Shown piece by piece: positions 11,395-21,425 of a stretch of 64,000 nucleotides of DNA. The notes under the pieces were generated by a model that did no database searches, was not told the DNA's origin, and worked only from the letters and a program-made list of their open reading frames with translations. Numbering within the stretch: the first letter of the stretch is position 1; each line of letters starts with the position of its first letter. This stretch comes from Brevibacillus brevis. Its GTDB lineage: Bacteria > Bacillota > Bacilli > Brevibacillales > Brevibacillaceae. The position numbers and the translations under genes were made by a program. Location of the stretch: NCBI RefSeq assembly GCF_001039275.2, contig NZ_CP030117.1, forward strand, positions 738,001 through 802,000. The letters run 5' to 3'.

Positions 11395-12867
11395 GTGTCG
11401 CTGTTTGACAAGCGATTGTCTGAGATACATAGCGCCCTGCGCGCAAAAGAGATTTCGGTAACGGATCTGGTGCAGGCTTCCATCGCTAGCATCAAGGAGC
11501 ATGACGGAGAAATCAAATCCGTCCTGCATGTAGATGAAGAGGGAGCCTTGGCTCATGCCCGTCAATTGGACGAGCGTCTGGTCAAGGGAAATGAGGAGCT
11601 GGGTCTTCTCTACGGCTTGCCTGCCGGACTGAAGGACAACCTGGTTACAAAAGATGTTCGCACGACTTGCGCGAGCAAATTTTTGGCGAACTACGATCCT
11701 GTCCATGACGGAACTGTTTCCAAAAAGGTGAAGGATGCCGATGCGGTCATCGTTGCGAAGCTGAACATGGACGAGTTTGCGATGGGCGGCTCCAACGAAA
11801 ATTCCGGCTTTTTCCCGGCGAAAAACCCGTGGAACACCGACTACGTTCCGGGAGGCTCTTCCGGTGGCTCAGCGGCGGCAATGGCTGCGCGTCATTTTTA
11901 TTTCACACTAGGTTCTGATACAGGTGGCTCCATCCGTCAGCCTGCTGCTTTTTGTGGCGTTGTCGGCTTGAAGCCTACGTATGGACGTGTATCCCGTTTC
12001 GGTCTGGTTGCGTTCGCGTCCTCGCTGGATCAAATCGGGCCGGTGACGAAAAACGTAGAGGATTCCGCCTATGTGCTGCAAGCAATTGCGGGACATGATG
12101 AATACGACTCTACCTCTGCCAATGTGGACGTACCGGATTACTTGTCCGCATTGACTGGAGATGTAAAAGGACTGCGTATCGGGGTACCGAAAGAGTTGAT
12201 CGGAGAAGGGATTGACCCTGAGGTTCGCGATGCTGTTCTGGCAGCATTGAAGCAGTTGGAGAGCATGGGTGCTACATGGAGCGAGGTTTCCATGCCGCAT
12301 ACAGAATACGCAGTGCCAGCTTACTACCTCTTGTCTTCGTCTGAAGCTTCGTCCAACCTGGCTCGTTTTGACGGCGTACGTTATGGTGTGCGTGCAGACA
12401 ATGCGGCAAACCTGATCGAGCTGTACAAGGAATCTCGCAGCCAAGGCTTTGGCCCAGAAGTGAAGCGCCGCATCATGCTCGGAACCTACGCGCTCTCTTC
12501 TGGTTATTACGATGCTTACTACAAAAAGGCGCAGCAGGTACGCACCTTGATCATTCAGGACTTCAACAACATTTTTGCTGACTACGATGTCATCCTGCAC
12601 CCAACTACGCCTTCTACGGCTTTCAAAGTAGGCGAAAACGTAGATGATCCGGTGAAAATGTATCTGGAGGATATTTGTACCGTTCCTGTAAACCTGGCTG
12701 GTCTGCCAGCAATCAGCGTGCCGTGCGGATTCTCCAAAAACGGTCTGCCGATCGGCTTGCAGATCGTAGGTCGTGCATTTGACGAATCCACCGTATTGCG
12801 CGTAGCCCATGCGTATGAGCAAACAGCAGGCTTCTACGGCCGCAAACCGGAATGGGTGAGGGGGTAA
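11395..12867 (+). CDS. gatA: Glutamyl-tRNA(Gln) amidotransferase subunit A
   Basis: The glutaminase subunit, releasing ammonia from glutamine for the GatB active site. It belongs to the amidase-signature family. The Ser-cis-Ser-Lys triad is visible: Lys about 80 in [11 protein letters not shown], Ser about 155 in [11 protein letters not shown], and Ser about 179 in [16 protein letters not shown]. The 490-residue length is typical. It has a GTG start preceded by GGGAGG. Its end lies four bases from the gatB start, indicating tight coupling. Confidence 0.96.
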   Translation: MSLFDKRLSEIHSALRAKEISVTDLVQASIASIKEHDGEIKSVLHVDEEGALAHARQLDERLVKGNEELGLLYGLPAGLKDNLVTKDVRTTCASKFLANYDPVHDGTVSKKVKDADAVIVAKLNMDEFAMGGSNENSGFFPAKNPWNTDYVPGGSSGGSAAAMAARHFYFTLGSDTGGSIRQPAAFCGVVGLKPTYGRVSRFGLVAFASSLDQIGPVTKNVEDSAYVLQAIAGHDEYDSTSANVDVPDYLSALTGDVKGLRIGVPKELIGEGIDPEVRDAVLAALKQLESMGATWSEVSMPHTEYAVPAYYLLSSSEASSNLARFDGVRYGVRADNAANLIELYKESRSQGFGPEVKRRIMLGTYALSSGYYDAYYKKAQQVRTLIIQDFNNIFADYDVILHPTTPSTAFKVGENVDDPVKMYLEDICTVPVNLAGLPAISVPCGFSKNGLPIGLQIVGRAFDESTVLRVAHAYEQTAGFYGRKPEWVRG

Positions 12868-12871
12868 GAGC

Positions 12872-14308
12872 ATGAGCAAGTACGAAACTGTCATCGGCTT
12901 GGAGGTTCACGCCGAGCTATCGACCAACAGTAAAATCTTTTGCGGCTGCCCGACTGAATTTGGTGCACCGCCGAATACACATACATGCCCGATCTGTTTG
13001 GGACATCCAGGTGTATTGCCTGTAACGAACAAGCAAGCGGTAGAATTCGCGATGAAAGCAGCACTCGCCCTCAACTGCGAGATTTCCCGCGAGACCAAGT
13101 TCGACCGCAAAAACTACTTTTATCCAGACTCGCCAAAAGCGTACCAAATCTCGCAGTTTGACCAGCCGATCGGCTACAATGGCTGGATCGACATCGAAGT
13201 AAACGGTGAGACGAAGCGCATTGGGATCACTCGTCTGCATCTGGAAGAGGATGCGGGCAAGCTGACGCACAGCGATTTTGGCGGAGAGTCTCTCGTAGAC
13301 TTCAACCGCGTCGGGGTACCGCTCGTCGAGATCGTTTCTGAGCCAGACATCCGCACACCGGAAGAAGCGCGTGCGTATCTGGAAAAGCTGAAAGCGATCA
13401 TTCAGTACACGGAAGTATCTGACGTTCGCATGGAACAAGGCTCCCTGCGTTGCGACGCTAACGTTTCCATCCGCCCGTATGGTCAAGAAGAGTTCGGAAC
13501 CAAGGCTGAGCTGAAAAACATGAACTCCTTCCGCAACGTGCAAATGGGCTTGGAGTACGAGGTACAGCGTCAGACGGAGGTAGTTTCTTCCGGTGGCAAG
13601 GTCGTTCAGGAAACTCGTCGTTGGGACGAAGCGAACAAGAAGACGTTGACCATGCGTTCCAAAGAGGAAGCGCACGACTATCGTTACTTCCCAGACCCGG
13701 ATCTGGTTCGCATGCAGATTTCCGAGGAGTGGATTGAAGCGGTTCGCGCAACCATTCCAGAGCTGCCAGATGCTCGTCAGGCGCGCTATGTGAACGAGTT
13801 TGGCCTGTCTCGGGATGATGCCGGAGTCATTACGATCTCCAAGGAGACGGCTGATTTCTTTGATGAGACTGTGAAAACAGGAGCAGAGCCAAAGTTAGTA
13901 GCGAACTGGCTGATGGTTGACCTGTTGGCACACCTCAATGCCAATAATCTGGTGTTTGCTGATGTGAAAATGACACCAAAAGGCTTGGGTGAGATGATCA
14001 AGCTGATCGGGGACGGAACCATTTCCTCCAAAATCGCCAAAACTGTCTTCAAAGAGATGGTGGAGACCGGCAAAGAGCCGAAGCAGATCGTCGAAGAAAA
14101 AGGACTCGTCCAAATCAGCGATGAAGGCGCTCTGCGTCAAATCGTCGTCGATGCGGTCAATTCCAACCCACAAGCCGTGGCAGACTTCAAGTCCGGAAAC
14201 GAAAAAGCAGCTGCTTTCTTCGTTGGACAGGTCATGAAGCAAACCAAAGGCAAGGCAAACCCTGGAATGGTCAACAAGTTGATTCAGGAAGTATTGAACA
14301 GCCTGTAG
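12872..14308 (+). CDS. gatB: Aspartyl/glutamyl-tRNA amidotransferase subunit B
   Basis: The kinase and transamidase subunit that phosphorylates the misacylated aminoacyl end and transfers ammonia to it. The family N-terminus [13 protein letters not shown] is present, with the zinc-site cysteines in [10 protein letters not shown] and [11 protein letters not shown]. So are EDAGKLTH, the [10 protein letters not shown] block and the C-terminal YqeY-like tail ending [16 protein letters not shown]. At 478 residues the length is normal. Its GGGGG Shine-Dalgarno lies in the end of gatA. Confidence 0.97.
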   Translation: MSKYETVIGLEVHAELSTNSKIFCGCPTEFGAPPNTHTCPICLGHPGVLPVTNKQAVEFAMKAALALNCEISRETKFDRKNYFYPDSPKAYQISQFDQPIGYNGWIDIEVNGETKRIGITRLHLEEDAGKLTHSDFGGESLVDFNRVGVPLVEIVSEPDIRTPEEARAYLEKLKAIIQYTEVSDVRMEQGSLRCDANVSIRPYGQEEFGTKAELKNMNSFRNVQMGLEYEVQRQTEVVSSGGKVVQETRRWDEANKKTLTMRSKEEAHDYRYFPDPDLVRMQISEEWIEAVRATIPELPDARQARYVNEFGLSRDDAGVITISKETADFFDETVKTGAEPKLVANWLMVDLLAHLNANNLVFADVKMTPKGLGEMIKLIGDGTISSKIAKTVFKEMVETGKEPKQIVEEKGLVQISDEGALRQIVVDAVNSNPQAVADFKSGNEKAAAFFVGQVMKQTKGKANPGMVNKLIQEVLNSL

Positions 14309-14321
14309 GGCAAAACATACG

Positions 14322-14360
14322 ACAGCACTTTCTCTGTAGGGGGAAAGTGCTGTTTTTTTG
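14322..14360 (+). terminator. Terminator after gatCAB
   Basis: ACAGCACTTTC (14322-14332) pairs with GAAAGTGCTGT, followed by seven T. Confidence 0.9.
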
Positions 14361-14441
14361 TGCTGTGATCTATGCTAAATAGTGGAAAAAAAGTAAGATA
14401 GAATGCGTAGCTATTATCATAATTGATTAGGAGAAATGTTC

Positions 14442-16067
14442 ATGACACAAAAATGGAAAAGTGCGACGGCTGCTTTTGCAGTGACAACCATGCTGCTGGG
14501 AACGGGTGCCCAGGCATTTGCTGCAAGCCCGGAAATGATCTTGAAAAATGCTGAAAACCCGTCCGAAGACCAAGTCAAGCTACCTGCTCGAGCGGTAGAG
14601 ATTGTCGGTGCGCTGGAGAAGCTGGAGCCTGCTTTGAAAACTTTGACGGTGCGGGAAGTCTTCATTTCCGAGCAAGATGAAAATCAAGTGGTCTTGACTA
14701 TGCATCATCCAGACAACATACACGAGGATGCGTATATCCTTTTTGATCGCAATAGCGGCGAGATGGTTGATTTCGAGGCTGCCACTATCATTTGGGATCA
14801 GAAAGAAAAAGCAACAGATGAGGCTATTTTGCAAAAAGCCGATAAAGCCGTTGAGGAGTTGCTTGGATCGAAGAAACGGAGCATGACGGATGCCCCACAA
14901 TTGTCAACATTCGTGGAAGATCAGGAAGAGCCGTTTGAATACCGAAATGTCTATTATCCGATTCTGTTGAACGGTCTGGAAATAGAAGGAATGCGTTTTG
15001 GGATAGACGTAGACATGGATTTCGCCGGTCATTTAATCGGGGTCTCGTTTGAACCGCTCGATTTGAAGGGAGTTCAGGTTGCTGACCCGAAAAAAGCTGT
15101 CACAAAAGAGGCGATCCAGAAGCAGATTTTTACACCTGAACGGATCCAGTATGGTTATGTGTGGGAAGGCAGTGAAGGTAAGCCTGGATTAGTGTATAAG
15201 CTAAGAACATCTCCAGTATTTGATGCACTGACAGGCAAGCAGATCGTTGATGGATGGGGGGAAGAAAACGGGGAAGGCAAGCTAAATGCTCCTGATCTAA
15301 AAAATATTTCCTTGAAGCCCCAGGCAAAGCCATTCATTGAAAAAAATGCAACGGATACACAAATTTTAGAGCGACTGTTTGGAATAGATACGAAGAAGAC
15401 GTATCCGACCTATCGAAAGGAGGAGCAGGATGGCATAATCTATCATTATTGGGCGAACTATGTTGAAGTGAATTACGCTTCGGTAGTGGAGGACAAAATG
15501 ACAGGAGAGATTGGCGGTTATCTATTTTGGACGCATATCCCAAATCTTCCTGCTCCGCTCACCAAAGAACAGTCGTTACAAAAAGCGATTGCTTTCTTGG
15601 AGCCTTATGCTAAAAAATCCGAATGGCAAGTCGAAATGTACGAACAGATCAAACCAGAAGATCCACTGGCTATGAAGCTTCTATCGAATAAGGATAACAA
15701 GCAAGAGACAGAAGAAAAGAAATCTGTCGAGCAGTATGGCTTTTTATTTTTTGAGAAACAAAACGGTATACCAGTCATGGAGTATTCCTATGGGGTAGTT
15801 ATTGATCCAATGAAAGGACAAGTCGCAGAGTTCCTAGCCTCAGTTCCCGCAGAGGATCGCAAATATCCTGTGCTCAAACCATCCGTAACAGACCAGCAGG
15901 TTGCTGAAATTTTTGCCAAACAAGTACCGGTGAAGCTGACTTACATCTGGCCGACATCCAGTGATTATGATGCTCCCATTCTTGCCTACAAACTCGATAC
16001 CAGCAAAGGCTGGCCAACCGTAGATGCTGTAAACGGATCGTTCAAATGGAGTGAGTCCGAGGAATAG
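14442..16067 (+). CDS. Secreted YcdB/YcdC-domain protein, first tandem copy
   Basis: The start at 14442 lies 8 bases after AGGAG. The ATG at 14436 is too close to it. A Sec signal peptide (TAAFAVTTMLLGTGAQAFA) ends at an Ala-rich cleavage site, so the protein is exported. The rest, about 510 residues, looks like two copies of a YcdB/YcdC or PepSY-like module. Each has a DRNSGEMVDFEAA-like strand, a block like SPVFDALTGKQIVDGWGEE, and a closing DTSKGWPTVDAVNGSFKW. Molecular function is unknown in this family. The next gene is a diverged paralogue in tandem. Confidence 0.75.
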   Translation: MTQKWKSATAAFAVTTMLLGTGAQAFAASPEMILKNAENPSEDQVKLPARAVEIVGALEKLEPALKTLTVREVFISEQDENQVVLTMHHPDNIHEDAYILFDRNSGEMVDFEAATIIWDQKEKATDEAILQKADKAVEELLGSKKRSMTDAPQLSTFVEDQEEPFEYRNVYYPILLNGLEIEGMRFGIDVDMDFAGHLIGVSFEPLDLKGVQVADPKKAVTKEAIQKQIFTPERIQYGYVWEGSEGKPGLVYKLRTSPVFDALTGKQIVDGWGEENGEGKLNAPDLKNISLKPQAKPFIEKNATDTQILERLFGIDTKKTYPTYRKEEQDGIIYHYWANYVEVNYASVVEDKMTGEIGGYLFWTHIPNLPAPLTKEQSLQKAIAFLEPYAKKSEWQVEMYEQIKPEDPLAMKLLSNKDNKQETEEKKSVEQYGFLFFEKQNGIPVMEYSYGVVIDPMKGQVAEFLASVPAEDRKYPVLKPSVTDQQVAEIFAKQVPVKLTYIWPTSSDYDAPILAYKLDTSKGWPTVDAVNGSFKWSESEE

Positions 16068-16115
16068 TAGCCCGTATAGAAATACGAGACAGGAAGAGAG
16101 AAAGGCTTGATCAAC

Positions 16116-17744
16116 ATGTTCATAAAAGGCTTATCAATTGTTCTAACAGTAGCAACGATACTCTTTGGAACAAGTGGATCGGCATTGGCTGCAAGCCCTG
16201 AAATCCTCCTGAAAAGCACAGCAGCTCCAGCTCCAGAAGAAATCAACCTCCCGGAAGGCGCCGCTCAAATCGTGGCTGCTTTAGAAGAGCTGGAGCCCGA
16301 ATTAAAAACGTTGACAGTGCGAACCGTTAAACTGAGGACGGGTAATGAAGTAGTCTTGTACATGAGCCATCCAAAAGATGAGTACGTTGGAGCCTCTCTC
16401 GTTTTTGATAGGGAAACCGGGGAAATGCTCAGCTATAACGCAGCCCTGGAAATTTGGAATGCTAAAGGGAGAGTAACGGACGAGGTTTTATTGCAGCGTG
16501 CAGAAAAACTTTTTCTCGCCGTACAATGGTCAGATAAACGGAAAATGACAGGTACTCCTAAATTATCGCAAATTGAGGAGAAGCGTTCCGAGATAGTCAG
16601 ATTTCGGTACATAGAATATCCTGCTATGCTGAATGGTTTGGAAGTAGATAGAGGGATCCTGACTGGCATATACATGATTACGGATTACGAAGGTCATCTT
16701 GTAAGTTTGTCTTTTCATCCACTTGATTTGGAAGATACCAAGGTTCCTGATCCAAAATCGGCATTGGCACCAGAAGCCGTCATAGAGCAGTTATTCACCC
16801 CCGATCATTTCGACTACGGATATGTTCAGGAAGGGAGCGGCAGCAAACCGAGTATACATTATGCATGGAGAACTTCACCATTTATAGATGCTGTAACAGG
16901 AAAGCAGATTGAAGCGCCTAGCGGATTAGAGATCGTAGACGATGGAAAACGAAATCCTGTCTATGTGAAGAACATTACGATCACTCCAAAAGAGAACTCA
17001 CTTATTGTCTCAAACCGGGCTGATGCAGAGAAAATTGTTACGAATTTGTTTGGAACAGATAAAAAGTTCACGAATATGCCCTATGATGCAAGGAATAGTT
17101 GGGGAGACTTCGTTTATTCTTGGACAGATCGTGGTGGGGTGGATATTCTCCTTAAGGTGGACGAATCTACTGGACAGGTTATCAATGCTATGGATTGGAC
17201 ACGAAAGGAAAACCTATCTATTCCATTGACGAGGGAAGAAGCACTAAAAAAAGCGATTGCCGTCCTTGAATCGTATGCTTCGATTTCGGCTAATGAATGG
17301 CAAGTAGAGATATTCGATCCATATAAACCTGCGGTGTTGGCCGACTGGATGATGGAATTAAATCAGGTTAAGGAAAGACATACAGATAATTATTCATTCA
17401 GGTTTCATAGGCTCCAAAATGGTCTGCCTGTGCTCGATCACCATTATTGGGTCGTGATCGAAATGAAGAGCGGCCAAGTCGTATATTTCTCTCCAACTAT
17501 ACCGAACGAGGAAGGTGGACTTCCAGTACTTAAACCATCTGTGACTGCACAGCAAGCTGCTGATCTGGCAGCAAAGAATCTTCCGCTCAAGCTGTCCTAC
17601 TTCTGGCCAACCTACAATGGCAAAAAATCTCCTTATCTTCAGCTCGTCTATACAATTGATACTTATAAGGGCTGGCCAACCGTAGATGCAGTAAGCGGGA
17701 AGTTTGAATGGAGCAATAACCTAAAAGAAGTAAGGCGACCATAA
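16116..17744 (+). CDS. Secreted YcdB/YcdC-domain protein, second tandem copy
   Basis: A paralogue of the preceding gene along its whole length. Shared are LEPELKTLTVR, SPFIDAVTGKQIE and the C-terminal YKGWPTVDAVSGKFEWS. The signal peptide MFIKGLSIVLTVATILFG ends at ALA-ASPE. The ATG at 16116 is spaced 10 bases from AAAGG; a TTG at 16107 is too close. The 48-bp gap carries no terminator, so the pair is probably co-transcribed. The copies have diverged mainly in the middle. Function is unknown. Confidence 0.75.
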   Translation: MFIKGLSIVLTVATILFGTSGSALAASPEILLKSTAAPAPEEINLPEGAAQIVAALEELEPELKTLTVRTVKLRTGNEVVLYMSHPKDEYVGASLVFDRETGEMLSYNAALEIWNAKGRVTDEVLLQRAEKLFLAVQWSDKRKMTGTPKLSQIEEKRSEIVRFRYIEYPAMLNGLEVDRGILTGIYMITDYEGHLVSLSFHPLDLEDTKVPDPKSALAPEAVIEQLFTPDHFDYGYVQEGSGSKPSIHYAWRTSPFIDAVTGKQIEAPSGLEIVDDGKRNPVYVKNITITPKENSLIVSNRADAEKIVTNLFGTDKKFTNMPYDARNSWGDFVYSWTDRGGVDILLKVDESTGQVINAMDWTRKENLSIPLTREEALKKAIAVLESYASISANEWQVEIFDPYKPAVLADWMMELNQVKERHTDNYSFRFHRLQNGLPVLDHHYWVVIEMKSGQVVYFSPTIPNEEGGLPVLKPSVTAQQAADLAAKNLPLKLSYFWPTYNGKKSPYLQLVYTIDTYKGWPTVDAVSGKFEWSNNLKEVRRP

Positions 17745-17761
17745 ATCGCCTTACTTCTTTC
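17724..17761. terminator. Bidirectional terminator between convergent genes
   Basis: AAAGAAGTAAGGCGA pairs with TCGCCTTACTTCTTT. The stem overlaps the stop codon of the YcdB-like gene and serves the convergent sigma-factor gene as well. Confidence 0.75.
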
Positions 17762-17764
17762 GGT

Positions 17765-19522
17765 TTACTTTCCTGCTTTATTCTCAAGTCCAGCCTGAAT
17801 TTGTTCCAGGACGGATACAGCCTCGCGCTCATTTCGCTCAATCGCCTGCAACAACGCAATAGCCTGCTTGCCCTGCTCTGCATCGTTCGGCTCGCCCCCG
17901 GCCGGGAACGGGAAGAGCTTGCTTAACGTGTCAAAGTCATCGGCAATCGCCCCGTACAAGCTAGCCGCTTCTTTCATCAGCGGACGAACCTCATCAAACA
18001 CAGAATCTGTCCACGTATCAACGATTTCGCTCCAGAAAAGAGAGGCGTAGCGACGTGCATCCCCGTTTATCACGGTCGTATACGCGTTGCCATTCGGCTC
18101 AACCGTTCCCTTTTCATAGGCTTCCTGCCAAGCAGCATAGGCAGCTAGACCATTGGCGCAGCTCGGGTCCTGCGGTTCTTCTCCACGATAATGAACGAGT
18201 GCAGATTGGAGAGCATTTGCGAGCATCGTGCGTTGATCGATCGGAATCGCATGATCGATGGCAAGGACAAACAACTCCTCGAGGATACCTCGCCCCAAGC
18301 TTTCATAGGGAATGGTACTATCGTTTTGGCAGTTATCTCCTGCGTAAAACATTCTTTTTTCATCATCATAGCCGTAGATCAATCCGAACTCTGGCATGAA
18401 CAGGTCCCAAGCAAGTACAGGATGCCCTTTGTCGATGGAGCGGTGCACCAGTTCCAATGCTTCTGGCAGGAGGACAGACAACTGGCGCTTTTCGCGTGCC
18501 TCCGGGCTCAATAGCGAGGGAGCAACTTGATTGGCATTAATGGTTGGTTCACAGGAAAGATGATACGAGGTGACGGCACGAGATTCAAAGCCCATGTTTT
18601 TCAAACCCTGCTGCAAGACTCGTTGAAAGTGAAACATCGTCGGGCCTGCAATATGGATATTTCCAGGAACGATCGTCAAGCGAAAGGCGTGGCCGCTCAG
18701 GCCAAGTATCATCGGCAAAGACATTTTTCGTTCGGTCGATTCTACCAATCCGTATAGTGCCGCTGCGCAAGTAACCCAAGTAGGCATCGTGAATGCTTCT
18801 GGCTTATTCAATACTTCTTGCTTCATACTCCCCGCAACCTTTCTCGTCTTCATGTATTGATCAACAACGACACGAGTTTTTTCCTGAATCAGTTTTTTGC
18901 GAGAACGCGATAGCACTTGGTAGACATTCGCCTGGGACATCTGGAACATGTGGGCGATCTCATGAGGGGCCAAATGATCAAAAAAGTGAGATTCCACAAT
19001 GCGCCTCTCCCGAGGATTGAGGCAGTGCAACAGGCTCCTGATCGTTTCAAACAGTTCACGCCGAACCATGACCTCTTCGGGATTGGTGTTCTGCGCAGAG
19101 TGTGACCAGGACCGTCCCAGCCTGTGCAGAATACTGTCGAGGTCCTCCCAGTCAGTCGGTTCCTGCTCCTGCGTTTGTTTGCCCAGACTCGAGAAAACGG
19201 TTTCCCTTTTTTGCGACCCCTTCGAAAGTCGTGTGTACGCCTGATTGCGCACAATCCGATGCAGCCAGGGAAGGAAACGTCGGCTGTCCACCAGTGTCCC
19301 AAGGTGCAAAAAGGCGCGAATGAGAGCATCCTGAACGATGTCTTCGGCAAGAAAGGCTTCTTGTGTATACGACCGTGCATAGCCGTATACTTTGGAGCGG
19401 TGACGTCTGACCAGCTCGCTAAACGCCTCCTGATCTCCGGCCTTTGCCTGTTCTACCAGAGTCTCGTCTTCGATCTGGGTGTGTTCCTCATGAGTCTTGG
19501 GCCTGATTATCAAGTGATCCAT
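17765..19522 (-). CDS. ECF-type RNA polymerase sigma factor with a large C-terminal domain
   Basis: Residues about 25-215 form an ECF sigma factor. Region 2 is LVEQAKAGDQEAFSELVRRH through EDIVQDALIRAFLHL, and region 4 is LNPRERRIVESHFFDHLAPHEIAHMF. About 370 further residues follow, far longer than a classical ECF factor of about 180. This part, with SGHAFRLTIVPGNIHIAGPT, GHPVLAWDLFMPEFGLIYGY and a Trp/Ala-rich helical end, looks like a BtrH-N or C39-like papain-fold module. No clear catalytic Cys is seen, so it may be a ligand sensor. The start at 19522 follows GAGGAG by 8 bases; an upstream ATG adds 17 residues. No anti-sigma gene is adjacent. Confidence 0.75.
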   Translation of the reverse strand: MDHLIIRPKTHEEHTQIEDETLVEQAKAGDQEAFSELVRRHRSKVYGYARSYTQEAFLAEDIVQDALIRAFLHLGTLVDSRRFLPWLHRIVRNQAYTRLSKGSQKRETVFSSLGKQTQEQEPTDWEDLDSILHRLGRSWSHSAQNTNPEEVMVRRELFETIRSLLHCLNPRERRIVESHFFDHLAPHEIAHMFQMSQANVYQVLSRSRKKLIQEKTRVVVDQYMKTRKVAGSMKQEVLNKPEAFTMPTWVTCAAALYGLVESTERKMSLPMILGLSGHAFRLTIVPGNIHIAGPTMFHFQRVLQQGLKNMGFESRAVTSYHLSCEPTINANQVAPSLLSPEAREKRQLSVLLPEALELVHRSIDKGHPVLAWDLFMPEFGLIYGYDDEKRMFYAGDNCQNDSTIPYESLGRGILEELFVLAIDHAIPIDQRTMLANALQSALVHYRGEEPQDPSCANGLAAYAAWQEAYEKGTVEPNGNAYTTVINGDARRYASLFWSEIVDTWTDSVFDEVRPLMKEAASLYGAIADDFDTLSKLFPFPAGGEPNDAEQGKQAIALLQAIERNEREAVSVLEQIQAGLENKAGK

Positions 19523-19747
19523 CGCAAAAACTCCTCGTGATTTGTTGATGTACTGTGTAGACTTCGGGTTCACGGATTTTCTGACACGGGATGCGAAAAA
19601 ATTTCGGAGTTTTTTTAACCGTTTTGTTTAGTGTAGCAGACAAATAAAGGCAGTGGTTTTTCCAATGGCAGACGACAAAGCAATTTGTAACAATTTCCAC
19701 TCTCCCCTATAATGAACGTACAGGAAGAAAAAGGAGGATGGAAGTAC

Positions 19748-20086
19748 ATGAAGCTCGTTTCTGTTGCAGGAGAAAGTGTGGCAGCTGGAAAAGGTGGATC
19801 ACCGTCTGATACATTTGATCGTTCCATTGCTACGTGGCAAGAAAACGGTCAAGAAAAAACAATAACCGTCACCTATGTACGTTATTTTGGCAAAGTGCTC
19901 GCTGAGCGGGGCATTTACGATCAAGAGGCAGAAGGTGTTCCTGTCAGCCATTTGGTAGCGACGCTGTTTCTAGAAAAGCATCCAGAGGCAAAAGAAACCC
20001 GTCATTATATTAACGATACGGAGGATTTCGTCGCGCTGTTTGAAGGCTTTTCCCTGACTAAGTGGAAAGAGCGTTATCCGCTGTAG
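19748..20086 (+). CDS. Conserved hypothetical small protein
   Basis: A 112-residue soluble protein with no recognised domain. It starts MKLVSVAGESVAAGKGG, has a beta-rich middle (EKTITVTYVRYFGKVL) and ends FSLTKWKERYPL. AAAGGAGG lies about 11 bases before this ATG; an ATG at 19712 upstream lacks an RBS. It is divergent from the sigma-factor gene, and the 225-bp gap between them contains no other gene. Confidence 0.6.
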   Translation: MKLVSVAGESVAAGKGGSPSDTFDRSIATWQENGQEKTITVTYVRYFGKVLAERGIYDQEAEGVPVSHLVATLFLEKHPEAKETRHYINDTEDFVALFEGFSLTKWKERYPL

Positions 20087-20197
20087 AATACGAGCGTTAC
20101 CGTTTTTAAAGTCAAAAGATTCTGATTCGCCAAAGGCACATACGGGTAACTTTTGTGAGGGCATGCTAAGGGCAACCAATTATTGGAGGGAATTAGC

Positions 20198-20668
20198 ATG
20201 TTTTCTATTTGGCTGCCACTGGTGATGACATCTTCTGCGCTTGTGTTTGGTGCCATACCTTCGCATGTCCCTGCGACTATGACTTCCTCGGTGGCGTGGA
20301 TGGTAGCTGTACAGGAGTTTGATGCGTTTTTGCAGGACTGGAAAAAAGGGCAGACGCTTGCGAACCTGCGTCACCCGCTTTTTGATCTCACGGAAGTGTC
20401 AGCGGTCTCAGGAATGATGGAGATCATCCGTTTTTCGGGAGAGGCCCACGGGCAAGCAGGAGAAATCACCCTTTCGTTTTACACACTGGAAGGCGACAAG
20501 GTCTTTTCGCCCCCAGGCTCCGTGTCTGTCGCGCGAGTCGATGAGAAGCGGCGAGAATTTCATGTCACTGGGGCTATACCGAGGGTTTTGCGCGGGCGGA
20601 CGGGTGTCGTACAGGTGACGTTTACGGGAGAAAAGCGGGCGTCGTACTTGCTAAAGGTACGATTCTAG
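20198..20668 (+). CDS. Hypothetical exported or membrane-anchored protein
   Basis: 156 residues. The N-terminus MFSIWLPLVMTSSALVFGA is hydrophobic with almost no positive charge, so it is a weak signal peptide or anchor. The rest looks beta-rich (GEITLSFYTLEGDKVFSPPG, GVVQVTFTGEKRASYLLKV), as in small extracellular Ig-like or carbohydrate-binding folds. GGAGGG lies 7 bases before the ATG. It precedes the ABC transporter genes by 28 bp and is probably in their operon. The function is not recognised. Confidence 0.55.
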   Translation: MFSIWLPLVMTSSALVFGAIPSHVPATMTSSVAWMVAVQEFDAFLQDWKKGQTLANLRHPLFDLTEVSAVSGMMEIIRFSGEAHGQAGEITLSFYTLEGDKVFSPPGSVSVARVDEKRREFHVTGAIPRVLRGRTGVVQVTFTGEKRASYLLKVRF

Positions 20669-20696
20669 TGAAAATACGGGAGAGGAGGGGCTGCTG

Positions 20697-21425
20697 TTGA
20701 TTGAGGTCAAGAATGTTAGCAAGCGATTCAAGGAGATCGCAGCGGTCCAGCAAGTATCGTTTCGAGTCGAGGCAGGCGAGGTATACGGACTTCTCGGCGA
20801 AAACGGTGCAGGTAAGACAACGACGATGCGCATGATGGCGACGGTTTTGACCCCGACCGAGGGAGACATCGAGATTAGTGGATTTTCCGTTCGACAGCAA
20901 CCGCTTGAAGTGCGCCGCAGAATCGGCATCTTGTTCGGGGGAGATGTGGGTCTTTACAGCCGTTTGACAGCGAGGGAAAATATCGCGTATTTCGGTCGCC
21001 TATACGGATTAGAGCAAGCGAGGCTTGCAGAGAGGATTCACAGTCTAAGCCGGATGCTCGAGATGGAAGATTTTATTGACAGGCGAGTGGGGGCCTTTTC
21101 CCGGGGAATGAAGCAAAAGGTAGCGATTGCCCGGACGCTCGTACACGATCCGGATGTCATTTTGTTGGATGAACCGACAACAGGATTGGATGTTACGGCT
21201 GCTACCATCTTTCGAAGAATGGTCAGAAAGCTGCAAGAAGAGGGGAAGACGATTCTGTTCTCCAGTCACAACATGGGTGAGATTAACAAGCTGTGCAAAA
21301 GGGTTGCGCTCATTCACAAAGGTAAACTGCGGTTCGCGGGGGGATTGGATGCTTTACGCGAGCAGTTTGGGACAGAGGATCTGGACGACATTTTCATGGC
21401 TGTCGTGGAAGGGAGCGAAGGCTGA
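20697..21425 (+). CDS. natA: ABC transporter ATP-binding protein, NatA-like
   Basis: A 242-residue ABC ATPase. Walker A is GENGAGKTTTM, the signature is FSRGMKQKVAIARTL, Walker B is VILLDEPTTGLD and the switch His is in FSSHNMGEI. With the following permease it resembles the Bacillus NatAB Na+ exporter, though drug or lipid export is equally possible. A TTG start at 20697 lies 6 bases after GGAGGGG. The stop overlaps the next gene's start by one base, showing translational coupling. Confidence 0.85.
   Translation: MIEVKNVSKRFKEIAAVQQVSFRVEAGEVYGLLGENGAGKTTTMRMMATVLTPTEGDIEISGFSVRQQPLEVRRRIGILFGGDVGLYSRLTARENIAYFGRLYGLEQARLAERIHSLSRMLEMEDFIDRRVGAFSRGMKQKVAIARTLVHDPDVILLDEPTTGLDVTAATIFRRMVRKLQEEGKTILFSSHNMGEINKLCKRVALIHKGKLRFAGGLDALREQFGTEDLDDIFMAVVEGSEG

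Noticed and set aside
11908..12894. Open frame of about 328 codons on the minus strand inside gatA
   Set aside because: Shadow of gatA; no start signal and an unnatural composition. The same applies to long minus-strand frames at 12917-13675 and 26275-27174.
18055..19540. Several plus-strand frames of 60-138 codons across the sigma-factor gene
   Set aside because: All are antisense to the conserved sigma domains or to its C-terminal part, without ribosome binding sites.
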